Source of the DNA: Candidatus Campbelliibacteriota bacterium
Lineage (GTDB): Bacteria > Patescibacteriota > Minisyncoccia > Phycocordibacterales > GCA-2747955
Direction of reading: 5' to 3'
Length of the DNA stretch: 36,548 nt
Assembly (NCBI GenBank): GCA_002747955.1
Contig: PDQZ01000009.1
Span: 64,949-101,496, forward strand
The notes under the pieces were generated by a model. It ran no database searches. It saw nothing but the letters and a program-made list of their open reading frames with translations, and was not told the DNA's origin. Of the stretch, positions 22,148-29,862 are shown in pieces (the stretch's first letter is position 1; the number at the start of each line of letters is the position of its first letter). Position numbers and translations under genes: made by a program.

Positions 22148-22918
22148 ATGAATAATAAAAAGACAAAACAAAATAAATTTTATATTTACGGGAAAAACGT
22201 TGTTAAAGAACAGTTAGATTTAGACAATTTAAAAATCAAAAAAGTTTTAATTGTTAAAAAAACAGCCGACAACAAACAAATTGAAGAAATAATCAAAAAA
22301 GCCAAAAAACAAAGTATTTCAGTTGAATATATTTCTCAAAACGAAGCAGACAATAAATCAGAAAAATCAAATCACCAAGGTGTTTTAGCGTTAATCCAAA
22401 AGTTTAAATACAAAACTTATCCAGAATGGCAACAAGAAAATGAAGAAAAAGAAAATCAAGTGGTTTTAATTTTAGATAAAATCGAAGATGTGGGGAATTT
22501 CGGAGCAATTTTAAGATCTGCTGCTGCTTTTGGGGCAAGTGCAGTTTTTGTTTTAAACCACAATCAAGCACCGGTAAATGGAACGGTTTTTAAAACATCA
22601 GCTGGGAATTTATCAAAAGTTAATATTGTTGAAGTTTCAAATATAAACCAAACAATTGAAAAATTGCAAAAAGATGGTTTTTGGATTTATGCTTTGGATA
22701 TGCTTGAAGGACAAAAAGAAAACAAACTTTGGGACCAAAAATTTGATAAAAAAACAGCTTTTATTTTAGGCTCAGAAGCCGACGGTGTTTCTCAGAAAGT
22801 TTTGGAAAATTCAGATTTTATCATTTCAGTTCCAATGCAAAAGACAGTTGAATCTTTAAATGTTGCAACAACAGCATCATTGTGCTTATACGAATACAAA
22901 AAACAATTTGATAAATAA
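22148..22918 (+). CDS. rlmB: 23S rRNA 2'-O-methyltransferase RlmB-like (TrmH family)
   Basis: The 256-residue protein has the full RlmB layout. An N-terminal L30e-like RNA-binding domain starts FYIYGKNVVKEQL and runs to NHQGVLALI (the HQG motif, near residue 76-80). The SPOUT domain has motif 1 ILDKIEDVGNFGAILRSAAAFGA, motif 2 FILGSEADGVS and motif 3 VPMQKTVESLNVATTASLCLYE. RlmB methylates a ribose in the peptidyl-transferase region of 23S rRNA (G2251 in E. coli). The next gene begins one base after its stop, so the pair forms an operon. Confidence 0.92.
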   Translation: MNNKKTKQNKFYIYGKNVVKEQLDLDNLKIKKVLIVKKTADNKQIEEIIKKAKKQSISVEYISQNEADNKSEKSNHQGVLALIQKFKYKTYPEWQQENEEKENQVVLILDKIEDVGNFGAILRSAAAFGASAVFVLNHNQAPVNGTVFKTSAGNLSKVNIVEVSNINQTIEKLQKDGFWIYALDMLEGQKENKLWDQKFDKKTAFILGSEADGVSQKVLENSDFIISVPMQKTVESLNVATTASLCLYEYKKQFDK

Positions 22919-22919
22919 A

Positions 22920-23345
22920 ATGCCAAAAAAACAAATGATGGATTTTGGAAATAACACAGAACCTAAAGAAAATTTTGTTTTGTTTGAAAAAATAATCTAC
23001 GACAGAGGTTCTAAATATTCTGTTTCTTACGGAAGGGTAGAAAATAGAGAAGATATTAAACAATTTCTAAAAAAGCTAAAATCAAATAAAAAATATCAAA
23101 AAGCCACTCACAATTCTTGGGCAGCAGTCATTTCAAAAGACAATATTTTATACGAAACAAAATCAGACGATGGGGAAACAGGGGCGGGAAATGTGATTTT
23201 ATCAAATATCAAAAAGAACAATATGGTAAATATTGTTGTTTGTGTTACTCGTTGGTTTGGTGGTGTGAAACTCCAAAGCGATCGTTTCAAGCACCTTCAA
23301 GATGCAACATTATTTGCTATTAGAAAGGCTAAAGAAAATCAATAG
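22920..23345 (+). CDS. IMPACT/YigZ-family protein with eukaryote-like signature
   Basis: The start was set at the ATG one base after the rlmB stop; an upstream ATG in the same frame lies inside rlmB. The 141-residue protein has the single N-terminal IMPACT domain: THNSWAAVIS, KSDDGETGAGNVILSNI, and VVCVTRWFGGVKLQSDRFKHL. Bacterial YigZ proteins usually read RYFGGxxLGxGGLxRAY here, followed by a DUF1949 domain that is missing in this protein. The RWFGG...DRFKHL form is what eukaryotic IMPACT/Yih1 proteins show (RWYGG...PDRFKH). Eukaryotic members act through ribosome-linked Gcn1; the bacterial role is uncertain. Pairing with an rRNA methylase suggests a ribosome-related job. Confidence 0.8.
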   Translation: MPKKQMMDFGNNTEPKENFVLFEKIIYDRGSKYSVSYGRVENREDIKQFLKKLKSNKKYQKATHNSWAAVISKDNILYETKSDDGETGAGNVILSNIKKNNMVNIVVCVTRWFGGVKLQSDRFKHLQDATLFAIRKAKENQ

Positions 23346-23367
23346 CATGTGTTTTTGTTAGAATTTA

Positions 23368-23376
23368 TGTTACAAT
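23368..23376 (+). promoter_or_regulatory. Extended -10 (TGtTACAAT) for the SOD gene
   Basis: The box ends 8 bases before the ATG at 23385. Confidence 0.55.
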
Positions 23377-23384
23377 AAAAAAAT

Positions 23385-23999
23385 ATGTTTAAAAGAAATG
23401 AATTAAAATATGAATTAAATGCTTTTGAAGGTTGTATCTCAAAAGATATTATGGATTTGCATTATAACAAACACCATAAAGCTTATACAGATAATTTTAA
23501 CAATTTTGTTCAAGAACAGGGGTTAGAGAATAAGAGTATTGAAGAAATTTTTTCTGAAATTTCAGAACAACCACAAGGTTTGATTAATAATGCAGGAGGT
23601 TATTTTAACCATAACTTTTTTTGGGATTGTTTAACTCCAAACAAAGATGAACAAGAAATTTCTGAAAGACTAAAAGAAAAAATTCAAAGTGATTTTGGAA
23701 CTTGGGAAAATTTTGAAAATGAATTTAAAGAAAAATCTTTGACTTTGTTTGGTTCAGGTTGGGTAAGTTTAGTTTTAGATCAAGAAAATAAACTTCAAAT
23801 TATTCAAACCCAAAACCAAGATTGTGTTTTGATGGATTTTGTTCAAGAAAAGTATGGGAAAACAAAATTAGTTTTAACTTTAGATGTTTGGGAACATGCT
23901 TATTATTTGGATTATAAAAATGTTCGTAAAGATTATGTGGATAATTTTTTTAAAATTATAAATTGGAAATTTGTTGAGAAAAATATTTTTGAATTATAA
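23385..23999 (+). CDS. sodA: Superoxide dismutase, Mn-type of the Fe/Mn family
   Basis: The enzyme turns superoxide into oxygen and hydrogen peroxide. It has 204 residues. Metal ligands are H26 (DLHYNKHH), H76 (FNHNFFW), D167 and H171 (DVWEHAYYLDY). Second-shell residues favour manganese: NNAGGYFNH has Gly where FeSOD has Gln, and QNQDCVLM supplies the Gln used by MnSOD. There is no signal peptide, so it is cytosolic. Its presence suggests the cell meets oxygen although no respiratory genes are seen in the window. Confidence 0.95.
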   Translation: MFKRNELKYELNAFEGCISKDIMDLHYNKHHKAYTDNFNNFVQEQGLENKSIEEIFSEISEQPQGLINNAGGYFNHNFFWDCLTPNKDEQEISERLKEKIQSDFGTWENFENEFKEKSLTLFGSGWVSLVLDQENKLQIIQTQNQDCVLMDFVQEKYGKTKLVLTLDVWEHAYYLDYKNVRKDYVDNFFKIINWKFVEKNIFEL

Positions 24000-24006
24000 A
24001 AAAAAG

Positions 24007-24015
24007 TGTTATAAT
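24007..24015 (+). promoter_or_regulatory. Extended -10 (TGtTATAAT) upstream of the anchored protein
   Basis: The box ends 30 bases before the ATG at 24046, giving a leader of about 24 bases without an obvious Shine-Dalgarno. Confidence 0.5.
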
Positions 24016-24045
24016 GGGAAAGTTATTAAGTAAAATAAAATAAAT

Positions 24046-24471
24046 ATGAAAAACATAGTAATTGCGATTTTAGTTATATTGATTTTAGGGGGTGGATACT
24101 ATTTTATGAAAAATCAAGATAAAATTAAAATCGACGAAACAGGTGTGACAGTTAAAGGAGATGTGGAAGTTAAAAATGGAGAGGAAGTAAGTGAAGTTGA
24201 TATTAATAAAAATGGAATTGATGTTAAAGCTGGGAATGGAACAACTGTAAAAATTAATAAAGATGGTATTGATGTAAAAACTTCAGGAGAAGAAAAAACA
24301 CAAGAACAAAACGTAGAGGTTAAAAAAGATAATACAGACAATACTGAAAACCAAAACGAAGAACCTAAAAAAGATTCTACAGAACAAAAAGAAGATGCAG
24401 AAGTAAAAATTGATTCAAATGTAGGTTTGAACGTAAACACAGGAGGAGTGAAAGTTAACTTAGGTTTATAA
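24046..24471 (+). CDS. Membrane-anchored surface protein with short repeats
   Basis: The 141-residue protein has one N-terminal membrane helix (residues 4-20, IVIAILVILILGGGYYF) and an external part. Short strand-turn units repeat: VDINKNGIDVKAG, VKINKDGIDVKTSG, and related forms before and after (IDETGVTVKGD, VNTGGVKVNLG). A disordered, charged region rich in Asn, Glu, Lys and Gln (about 84-121) separates the repeats. The protein could be a small beta-rich appendage, but I know no matching family. It is separated from hisS by a bidirectional terminator. Confidence 0.75.
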   Translation: MKNIVIAILVILILGGGYYFMKNQDKIKIDETGVTVKGDVEVKNGEEVSEVDINKNGIDVKAGNGTTVKINKDGIDVKTSGEEKTQEQNVEVKKDNTDNTENQNEEPKKDSTEQKEDAEVKIDSNVGLNVNTGGVKVNLGL

Positions 24472-24507
24472 TATTTAAAAACATAACACATTTGTTTTTA
24501 AATGAAT

Positions 24508-24550
24508 AAAAAAAGCTGAAAATTTGCTTTACAAATTTTCAGCTTTTTTT
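24508..24550. terminator. Bidirectional terminator
   Basis: AAAAAAAGCTGAAAATTTG at 24508-24526 pairs with its full complement at 24532-24550, loop of 5. It serves the anchored protein on the plus strand and hisS on the minus strand, overlapping the hisS stop. Confidence 0.92.
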
Positions 24551-25841
24551 AATTTCTTTTTTTAAAAATTTCAATCAATTCATCCTGACTTAAATTCTCA
24601 AAAACTTCTTGAGTTAAAATATTTTTTAAATTATATTTTTGGTTTTGAACTTCATTTTCTCCAACCAATAAAACAAATTCAATATTTTTCTTTTCAGCTG
24701 AGTTTATCGACCTTGAAAGTTTTCTGTAAAGTAAATCAAGTTCTGTATTGATTTTGTTTTCTCTTAAAATACCGGCTAACTTTTCAGTTTCATTTTCAAA
24801 ATCTTTCGAAACTGGAATTAAAACAATTTTTGTTTTTGACTTTAGGTCTGGCATTTTATTTCGAATTTCCAAAAAGTTTCGAGCTGTTACATCTCCCATG
24901 CCAAACCCAACAGCAGGGATTTTTTCTTTACCAAATATATCAAGTAAGTCATCATATCTTCCACCACCAAACAAAGAACGATTATTTTCTGGGTGCGTGT
25001 CAAAAAACTCAAAAACAATATCTGTATAATAATCAAACCCTCGCATCAAAGATAAATCAAAAACCGTGTTTGAAACTCCTTTTTCCTTCAAAGTTCCAAT
25101 CAAATTTAAAGTTTTTTCAATCTCATCACCGCTCACAATATCTTTGATTTTTTCAAAATTATTATTTTCCAATATTTCAATCAAATCATCGGCATTTTTT
25201 GTATATTGCTCTAAACTTTCCTTAAAGTCTTCTTTTGAAATTTTATTTTTCTTATCAATTATTTTTGAAAGTTCATAAATATCATCTTTTGAATTTGCAA
25301 AATGATCTAAAATTTTGTTGATAATTTTTCGGTTATTAATTTTAATTACAAAATCTTTGTCTTCGGCTCCAATATTTTGCATAATTTTATAACCAATTTC
25401 AATAATTTCAATATCAGCGCTAAGTTCTTTTTGTCCAAAAAAATCAACATTTAACTGATAGTGCTCTCTTAACCTTCCTTTCTGTGGTTTTTCATATCTA
25501 AAAAGATTTGGAATAGAATACCAGCGAATAGGCAAGGGAATTTCATTTCTTTTCTTTGCAATCATTCTGGCCACAGTAGGAGTCATCTCAGGACGCAGGG
25601 TTACTTCTCGTCCACCTCTGTCTGTTAAATTATATGTTTCATTTTCAACAATCTCACTCCCCGACTTTGCTATAAACAAAGAGCTGTATTCTAAAGGCGA
25701 AGCGTTGTAGTTTTCATACCCATAACTTTCCACAACTTCTTGCATTTTCCAAAAAAGCCACTTTTGAAAAAGCCAATCCTTCGGATAAAAATCTCTCACA
25801 CCTCGATAAGCATCTGTTGATACATTTTTATTATTTGTCAT
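24549..25841 (-). CDS. hisS: Histidyl-tRNA synthetase
   Basis: The 430-residue enzyme charges tRNA-His. It has the N-terminal RGVRDFYP start, class II motif 1 region (YNASPLEYSSLF), TLRPEMTPTVAR (81-92), motif 2 FRYEKPQKGRLREHYQLNVDFFG (from 114, with R115 and R123 region), the histidine-binding signature LMRGFDYYT (265-273, R267) and motif 3-type GGGRYDDLL and GFGMGDVTAR. The anticodon-binding domain covers about 330-430. All signatures missing in the paralog at 1232-2362 are intact. It is divergent from the prepilin peptidase gene. Confidence 0.96.
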   Translation of the reverse strand: MTNNKNVSTDAYRGVRDFYPKDWLFQKWLFWKMQEVVESYGYENYNASPLEYSSLFIAKSGSEIVENETYNLTDRGGREVTLRPEMTPTVARMIAKKRNEIPLPIRWYSIPNLFRYEKPQKGRLREHYQLNVDFFGQKELSADIEIIEIGYKIMQNIGAEDKDFVIKINNRKIINKILDHFANSKDDIYELSKIIDKKNKISKEDFKESLEQYTKNADDLIEILENNNFEKIKDIVSGDEIEKTLNLIGTLKEKGVSNTVFDLSLMRGFDYYTDIVFEFFDTHPENNRSLFGGGRYDDLLDIFGKEKIPAVGFGMGDVTARNFLEIRNKMPDLKSKTKIVLIPVSKDFENETEKLAGILRENKINTELDLLYRKLSRSINSAEKKNIEFVLLVGENEVQNQKYNLKNILTQEVFENLSQDELIEIFKKRN

Positions 25842-25847
25842 GCATAT

Positions 25848-25856
25848 ATTTTAACA
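25848..25856 (-). promoter_or_regulatory. Extended -10 (TGtTAAAAT) for hisS
   Basis: On the minus strand the box ends exactly 6 bases before the ATG at 25841. Confidence 0.68.
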
Positions 25857-25872
25857 AATTTTTTAAATATAG

Positions 25873-25878
25873 TATAAT
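25873..25878 (+). promoter_or_regulatory. -10 box for the prepilin peptidase gene
   Basis: TATAAT ends 7 bases before the ATG at 25886. Confidence 0.55.
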
Positions 25879-25885
25879 ATAAACT

Positions 25886-26737
25886 ATGGATATAATTTAT
25901 TTAGCATATTTTTTTGTTTTTTATTTGGGGGCAATTTTTGGTTCGTTCTTAAATGTTTTTACAGCAGAAATTGAACCAAATGTTTTTGAACAAAAAACAA
26001 ACAAAACACTTTTTGAAAGATTAAACAGAAGATCACACTGCCCAAAATGCAAACACAAGCTTTCTTTCTTTGAACTTTTTCCTATTTTTTCATATATTTT
26101 GCTTTTAGGGAAATGTTTAAAGTGTAGAACTAAAATTTCTTTTAAATATTTTTTTGCAGAAATTTTTTCAGGAGCAATTTTTAGTTTAATGTTTTGTTTT
26201 TTGATGAACAAATATGGAAGTTTTTTAAATTATCATTTACAAATTGAGTTTTTGTATTTTATCCCAGTTTTGTCTTTTTTGTTTATTATTTTCTTTTTTG
26301 ATTTAAAACACAAAGTTATTCCAAACTTAATTTTATACCCGCTTTTTATTTTTGGTTTATTTTACGCAATTTTTGACTTTAAAACTTTATCTTTTGATTT
26401 TAAAAATACTTTTGACGTTTTGGTGAACGCAGGTTCAATCGCACTTCCAATCTGGGCTATTTACTTTGTTTCAAAAGAGCGTGCCATGGGCGGGGCAGAC
26501 TGGAAACTTGTTTTTGCGCTGGGACTGTTTTTTGAAAATATTTTTCAGGAGCTTATGTTTCTTTTTGGTTCGTTTTTCATCGGAGCTTTTGTTTCTATTT
26601 TTCTACTTTTGCTTTCAAGAAAAAACAAACTAAACTCACAAGTAGCCTTTGGTCCATTTATAGTTTTGTCTTTTGTTTTAACTTTATTTTTAGAAATATC
26701 ATATTTTGATTTTGCCGAACTTTTAACTTTTGTTTAG
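25886..26737 (+). CDS. pilD: Type IV prepilin peptidase
   Basis: The 283-residue multi-pass membrane protein cleaves type IV prepilin leaders. It has the N-terminal GAIFGSFLNVFTAEI motif, a cytoplasmic zinc-type loop with two CxxC pairs (CPKC and CLKC), and the two catalytic aspartates: D139 in FFFDLKHKVIPN and D205 in MGGADWKL (the family consensus there is GxGDxK). Both CxxC pairs suggest the methyltransferase-bearing form seen in PilD, although methylation cannot be judged from sequence. It complements PilC at 11952 and shows that the cell builds pili or related filaments. Confidence 0.94.
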   Translation: MDIIYLAYFFVFYLGAIFGSFLNVFTAEIEPNVFEQKTNKTLFERLNRRSHCPKCKHKLSFFELFPIFSYILLLGKCLKCRTKISFKYFFAEIFSGAIFSLMFCFLMNKYGSFLNYHLQIEFLYFIPVLSFLFIIFFFDLKHKVIPNLILYPLFIFGLFYAIFDFKTLSFDFKNTFDVLVNAGSIALPIWAIYFVSKERAMGGADWKLVFALGLFFENIFQELMFLFGSFFIGAFVSIFLLLLSRKNKLNSQVAFGPFIVLSFVLTLFLEISYFDFAELLTFV

Positions 26738-26749
26738 TTTTAGTTGAAA

Positions 26750-26784
26750 GCCCAAAAATTGCTCCGCAATTTTTGGGCTTTTTT
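26750..26784 (+). terminator. Intrinsic terminator
   Basis: GCCCAAAAATTGC at 26750-26762 pairs perfectly with 26766-26778 around TCC, then T6. Confidence 0.92.
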
Positions 26785-26805
26785 ATTTTCAAAACAAGAT
26801 TATTC

Positions 26806-26814
26806 TGATATAAT
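26806..26814 (+). promoter_or_regulatory. Extended -10 (TGaTATAAT) fixing the DUF2914 gene start
   Basis: The box ends 10 bases before the ATG at 26825. An in-frame ATG at 26744 precedes the terminator and this promoter, so it cannot be the usual start. Confidence 0.6.
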
Positions 26815-26824
26815 ATTTTTAATT

Positions 26825-27940
26825 ATGAAAGTTGTAGAGAAAATTTCATCTTCAAAAAATAAAACAAAAAAATTCATTAAAAAAAACAACAAAAAAATTT
26901 CCATTTTAATTTTTTTGGGTGGTTTTTTGTTTGACTTTTTCACCTTAACAAGTATCGATACAGCTTATTATAGAACAATTATTTTTGTTTACTTATCTAT
27001 TGCTTTATTTTTCATTTTTTTGATAAATTATGGAGATTATAAAAACATCAAAAACAAATTTATTTTTTCGCTTTATAAAAATGGAACTTATGTAACACAA
27101 TTTGCCTTCGGTGCTTTGCTTTCAGGTTTTGTGATTTTTTACACATCATCTGGTATTTTTGCAGTCTCTTGGCCTTTTTTGCTTTTACTTTACGGCTTGT
27201 TTGTTGGTAATGAAACATTTAAAAGACATTATGAAAGATTTGAATTTCAAATCATGATATTCTATTTTATTTTGTTTGCTTTTTCTGTTTTCTTCATACC
27301 CATTACAGTTGGAAAAATGTCTGACAATGTTTTTATCATGTCAGGATTAGTTTCTTTGTTCACAATTCTTTTTATTGTAAAAATATTTTTTAAAATATTG
27401 CCGATTCTAAAAAAAAGAAGATACAAAATATTAAGAAATATTTTAATTGTTTTTTCAATTTTTAACACTTTTTATTTTTTAAATATCTTGCCTCCTATTC
27501 CGCTTTCTGTAAAAAGTACTCAAGTTGCTCATTTAGTTGAAAGAAATGTATCGGGTCAAAGGGTTTTAACAGTTGAAAAAAGAAGTTGGTATGAATTTTA
27601 CGATAAATATTTTGATGTTTTTCATAAAATCAAAAGTGGAAAAGTTTACTTTTTTGTTTCAATTTTTGCTCCAAGAGGTTTTGAAACAGAAATCCAACAT
27701 GTCTGGGAATATTACGATGACTTTAAAGAAAAATGGGTTCAAAAGTCAAAAGTTAAATACAATATCATAGGCGGTAGAAACAACGGTTACAGAGGTTATT
27801 CATATATTACAAATGCAGAAGAAGGAGACTGGAGGGTTACAATTATAAACAAAAGAGGAGCGGTTATCGGAAGGAAAAGTTTTAAAGTAGAAGATTCTGA
27901 TGGAGACATTGTTTTGGAAAAGAAAGTTTTGAGTAATTAG
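26825..27940 (+). CDS. Seven-helix membrane protein with C-terminal DUF2914-like domain
   Basis: The start at 26825 (MKVVEKISSSKNK) was chosen because the longer frame crosses a terminator and the promoter. The 371-residue protein has a basic N-terminus, about seven membrane helices up to residue 230, and a C-terminal domain (about 260-365) with the DUF2914 pattern: VYFFVSIFAPRGFETEIQHVWEYY, then VKYNIIGGRNNGYRGYSY and GDWRVTIINKRGAVIGRKSFKV. In that family the domain is outside the membrane and looks like a beta sandwich; its role is unknown. A perfect 22-bp terminator hairpin follows. Confidence 0.82.
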   Translation: MKVVEKISSSKNKTKKFIKKNNKKISILIFLGGFLFDFFTLTSIDTAYYRTIIFVYLSIALFFIFLINYGDYKNIKNKFIFSLYKNGTYVTQFAFGALLSGFVIFYTSSGIFAVSWPFLLLLYGLFVGNETFKRHYERFEFQIMIFYFILFAFSVFFIPITVGKMSDNVFIMSGLVSLFTILFIVKIFFKILPILKKRRYKILRNILIVFSIFNTFYFLNILPPIPLSVKSTQVAHLVERNVSGQRVLTVEKRSWYEFYDKYFDVFHKIKSGKVYFFVSIFAPRGFETEIQHVWEYYDDFKEKWVQKSKVKYNIIGGRNNGYRGYSYITNAEEGDWRVTIINKRGAVIGRKSFKVEDSDGDIVLEKKVLSN

Positions 27941-27956
27941 TTTCTTCATGAACTTG

Positions 27957-28012
27957 CAAGGCCTTGTCTTGAGACAGGCCTTTCCTGTCTCAAGACAAGG
28001 CCTTGTTTTTTG
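27957..28012 (+). terminator. Perfect 22-bp terminator hairpin
   Basis: 27957-27978 pairs without mismatch to 27984-28005, followed by T6. The arm itself contains the palindrome CAAGGCCTTG. A copy of ACAAGGCCTTGAGC occurs at 32380-32393. Confidence 0.9.
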
Positions 28013-28033
28013 TTTTTGTTTTTTAGCAAAAAA

Positions 28034-28042
28034 TGTTAAAAT
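28034..28042 (+). promoter_or_regulatory. Extended -10 (TGtTAAAAT) for gatB
   Basis: The box ends exactly 6 bases before the ATG at 28049. Confidence 0.66.
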
Positions 28043-28048
28043 AGAAAA

Positions 28049-29530
28049 ATGACAATTAAAAAAGAACAAACTCATTATATCAGTGATAAAACTGGTAAAA
28101 AATATTTCCCAACAATCGGGCTTGAAATTCATGCAGAATTAAAAACAAAAACAAAAATGTTTTGTTCATGTAAAAACGACCCGTTTTATTCAGAAGTAAA
28201 CCAAAACATTTGTCCTGTATGTACAGCTCACCCTGGAACTTTACCATATGTTAACAAACAAGCAGTTAAAGACGTTCTAAAAGTTGGACTGGCTATAAAC
28301 GGGAAGTTGGCTGACTTTTCAGAATTTGACCGAAAAAACTATTTTTATCCAGACATTCCAAAAGCTTATCAGATTTCACAATACAAATACCCACTCATTT
28401 CAGGAGGGCAAATCTTAGATGTTGATATTACAAGAATTCACTTAGAAGAAGACACGGCTACTTCTTCTCACAAAGACGATTTTTCACTGGTTGATTTTAA
28501 CAGAGCAGGTGTGCCTTTGATGGAACTTGTTACAGAACCTGTTGTTACAAGCTCAGAACAAGCGAGTGCTTTTGCAAAAAGACTGCAACTTGTTTTAAGA
28601 ACTCTTGACGTTTCAGATGCAAACTTGGAAAAAGGACAGATGAGAATTGAAGCCAATGTTTCTGTTTCAGAACATGGACATTTTGACGGCGACTTTTCAA
28701 AACTTGGTGTAAAAACCGAAGTTAAAAACTTAAACTCATTTAAAATCGTTGCATTAGCCATCGAACACGAAATCCAAAGACAGATTGAAGAAATTGAAAA
28801 CGGAAACGAAGTTGTTCAAGAAACTCGTGGCTGGGACGAAAACAAGCAAGCAACATTTTCACAAAGAAAAAAAGAAAATTCAGATGATTATAGATATTTC
28901 CCAGACCCAGATATTCCAAAATACAAAATTTCAGAAATAGAAGAATTTTCAGAGGAAAATTTAAGAAAGGAACTGCCAGAACTTCCAGATCAAACTATTG
29001 CAAGATACAAAGAGTTTGAACTGAAGGATGATGATATAGAATTTTACTTAAACAATTTTGACTTCAGAAATCTGTTTGACTTGTGTTTGGAAAAAATCTC
29101 AGATAAAAAATCAATTCAACTTTTATCAAACTATTTATCATCAGATGTGGCTGGATACCAAAAAGACGAAAGTATAGAAGGAGAACTTCAAAATATTAAA
29201 TCTCAAAACTTAATAGATCTTGTTGAGATGATTAACGATGGGGATCTGTCTTCAAGAGGTGCTAAAGATACTTTGATTTTAATTTACAAAAACGGGGGAG
29301 AAACAAAGAAAACTGCCGAAGAAAATGGGTTTATCCAAAAATCAGATATGGGCGAGCTTGAACAAATTGCTAAAAAAATTGTTGAACAAAATCCAAAACA
29401 AAAAGAAGACTTCCAAAACGGTGAAGAAAAACTAATTCAGTATTTTATCGGACAAGGAATGAAAGAAACAAAAGGTTCTGCAAACCCACAAGTTTTAAAA
29501 GAAGTTTTTGAAAAAGTTTTAAAAAGTTAA
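28049..29530 (+). CDS. gatB: Aspartyl/glutamyl-tRNA amidotransferase subunit B
   Basis: The 493-residue subunit phosphorylates Glu- or Asp-tRNA and, with GatA and GatC, converts it to Gln- or Asn-tRNA. Motifs include IGLEIHAELKTKTKMFCSC with zinc-type cysteines (CSCKND... CPVCTAHPG), FDRKNYFYPDIPKAYQISQ, IHLEEDTATSSH and RAGVPLMELVTEP, and DYRYFPDPDIP. The C-terminal YqeY-like tRNA-binding tail (about 350-493) is complete. gatA and gatC are not adjacent, so the complex is encoded at dispersed sites. Its presence implies that Gln-tRNA or Asn-tRNA is made indirectly. Confidence 0.97.
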   Translation: MTIKKEQTHYISDKTGKKYFPTIGLEIHAELKTKTKMFCSCKNDPFYSEVNQNICPVCTAHPGTLPYVNKQAVKDVLKVGLAINGKLADFSEFDRKNYFYPDIPKAYQISQYKYPLISGGQILDVDITRIHLEEDTATSSHKDDFSLVDFNRAGVPLMELVTEPVVTSSEQASAFAKRLQLVLRTLDVSDANLEKGQMRIEANVSVSEHGHFDGDFSKLGVKTEVKNLNSFKIVALAIEHEIQRQIEEIENGNEVVQETRGWDENKQATFSQRKKENSDDYRYFPDPDIPKYKISEIEEFSEENLRKELPELPDQTIARYKEFELKDDDIEFYLNNFDFRNLFDLCLEKISDKKSIQLLSNYLSSDVAGYQKDESIEGELQNIKSQNLIDLVEMINDGDLSSRGAKDTLILIYKNGGETKKTAEENGFIQKSDMGELEQIAKKIVEQNPKQKEDFQNGEEKLIQYFIGQGMKETKGSANPQVLKEVFEKVLKS

Positions 29531-29539
29531 ATAAAATTT

Positions 29540-29632
29540 ATGAACTTATTTATAATTATAATCGGTGGTGGAGTTATTGCCTTTTTGTTATTCATCTCAT
29601 ATTTAGTTTTGTGGGATGATGATGAAAAATAA
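29540..29632 (+). CDS. 30-residue single-helix membrane peptide
   Basis: A short frame begins 9 bases after the gatB stop: one hydrophobic helix (NLFIIIIGGGVIAFLLFISY) followed by an acidic end (WDDDEK). It ends exactly where a terminator begins, so it would be co-transcribed with gatB. The composition (helix plus acidic tail) and position argue for a real small protein, but there is no Shine-Dalgarno and no family match. Confidence 0.5.
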   Translation: MNLFIIIIGGGVIAFLLFISYLVLWDDDEK

Positions 29633-29660
29633 AAAAACAACATTTTTAATGTTGTTTTTT
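29631..29660 (+). terminator. Intrinsic terminator of the gatB unit
   Basis: AAAAAACAACATT pairs with AATGTTGTTTTTT around a short T/A loop, with a further T run. Confidence 0.85.
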
Positions 29661-29663
29661 TTG

Positions 29664-29737
29664 TGGACCTGACAGGACTTGAACCTGCTACCTCTCCCGT
29701 GCAAGGGGAGCGCTCTAGCCAGCTGAGCTACAGGCCC
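29664..29737 (-). tRNA. tRNA-Ala, anticodon UGC
   Basis: The 74-base cloverleaf has acceptor GGGCCTG/CAGGTCC with the alanine identity pair G3-U70, D arm with TAGCTCAGCTGG, anticodon stem CTCCC/GGGAG with loop CTTGCAC (anticodon TGC), and T loop TTCAAGT. Discriminator is A and CCA is not encoded. Confidence 0.97.
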
Positions 29738-29762
29738 ATTTGCTTGTTTCCCAGTGAACAAT

Positions 29763-29790
29763 ATAATAACAAAAATAAATAAAAAATCAA
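29763..29790 (-). promoter_or_regulatory. Promoter of tRNA-Ala
   Basis: On the minus strand: TTGATT, 16 bases, TATTAT, with an expected start about 18 bases before the mature tRNA end. An AGTGG/CCACT hairpin overlapping the -35 may terminate the gene upstream. Confidence 0.5.
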
Positions 29791-29862
29791 GTGGAAAAAT
29801 AAAACCACTGAAATATGAATAACAGTGATTTTGATGAGCTAAAGTTACGGGAAAAAAGAACC

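Noticed and set aside
22860-22919. Upstream in-frame ATG for the IMPACT protein
   Set aside because: It lies within the rlmB coding region and adds 20 residues without similarity to the family.
26744-26824. Upstream in-frame ATG for the DUF2914 protein
   Set aside because: The extension covers a terminator hairpin and the extended -10 at 26806-26814; the ATG at 26825 fits the promoter.
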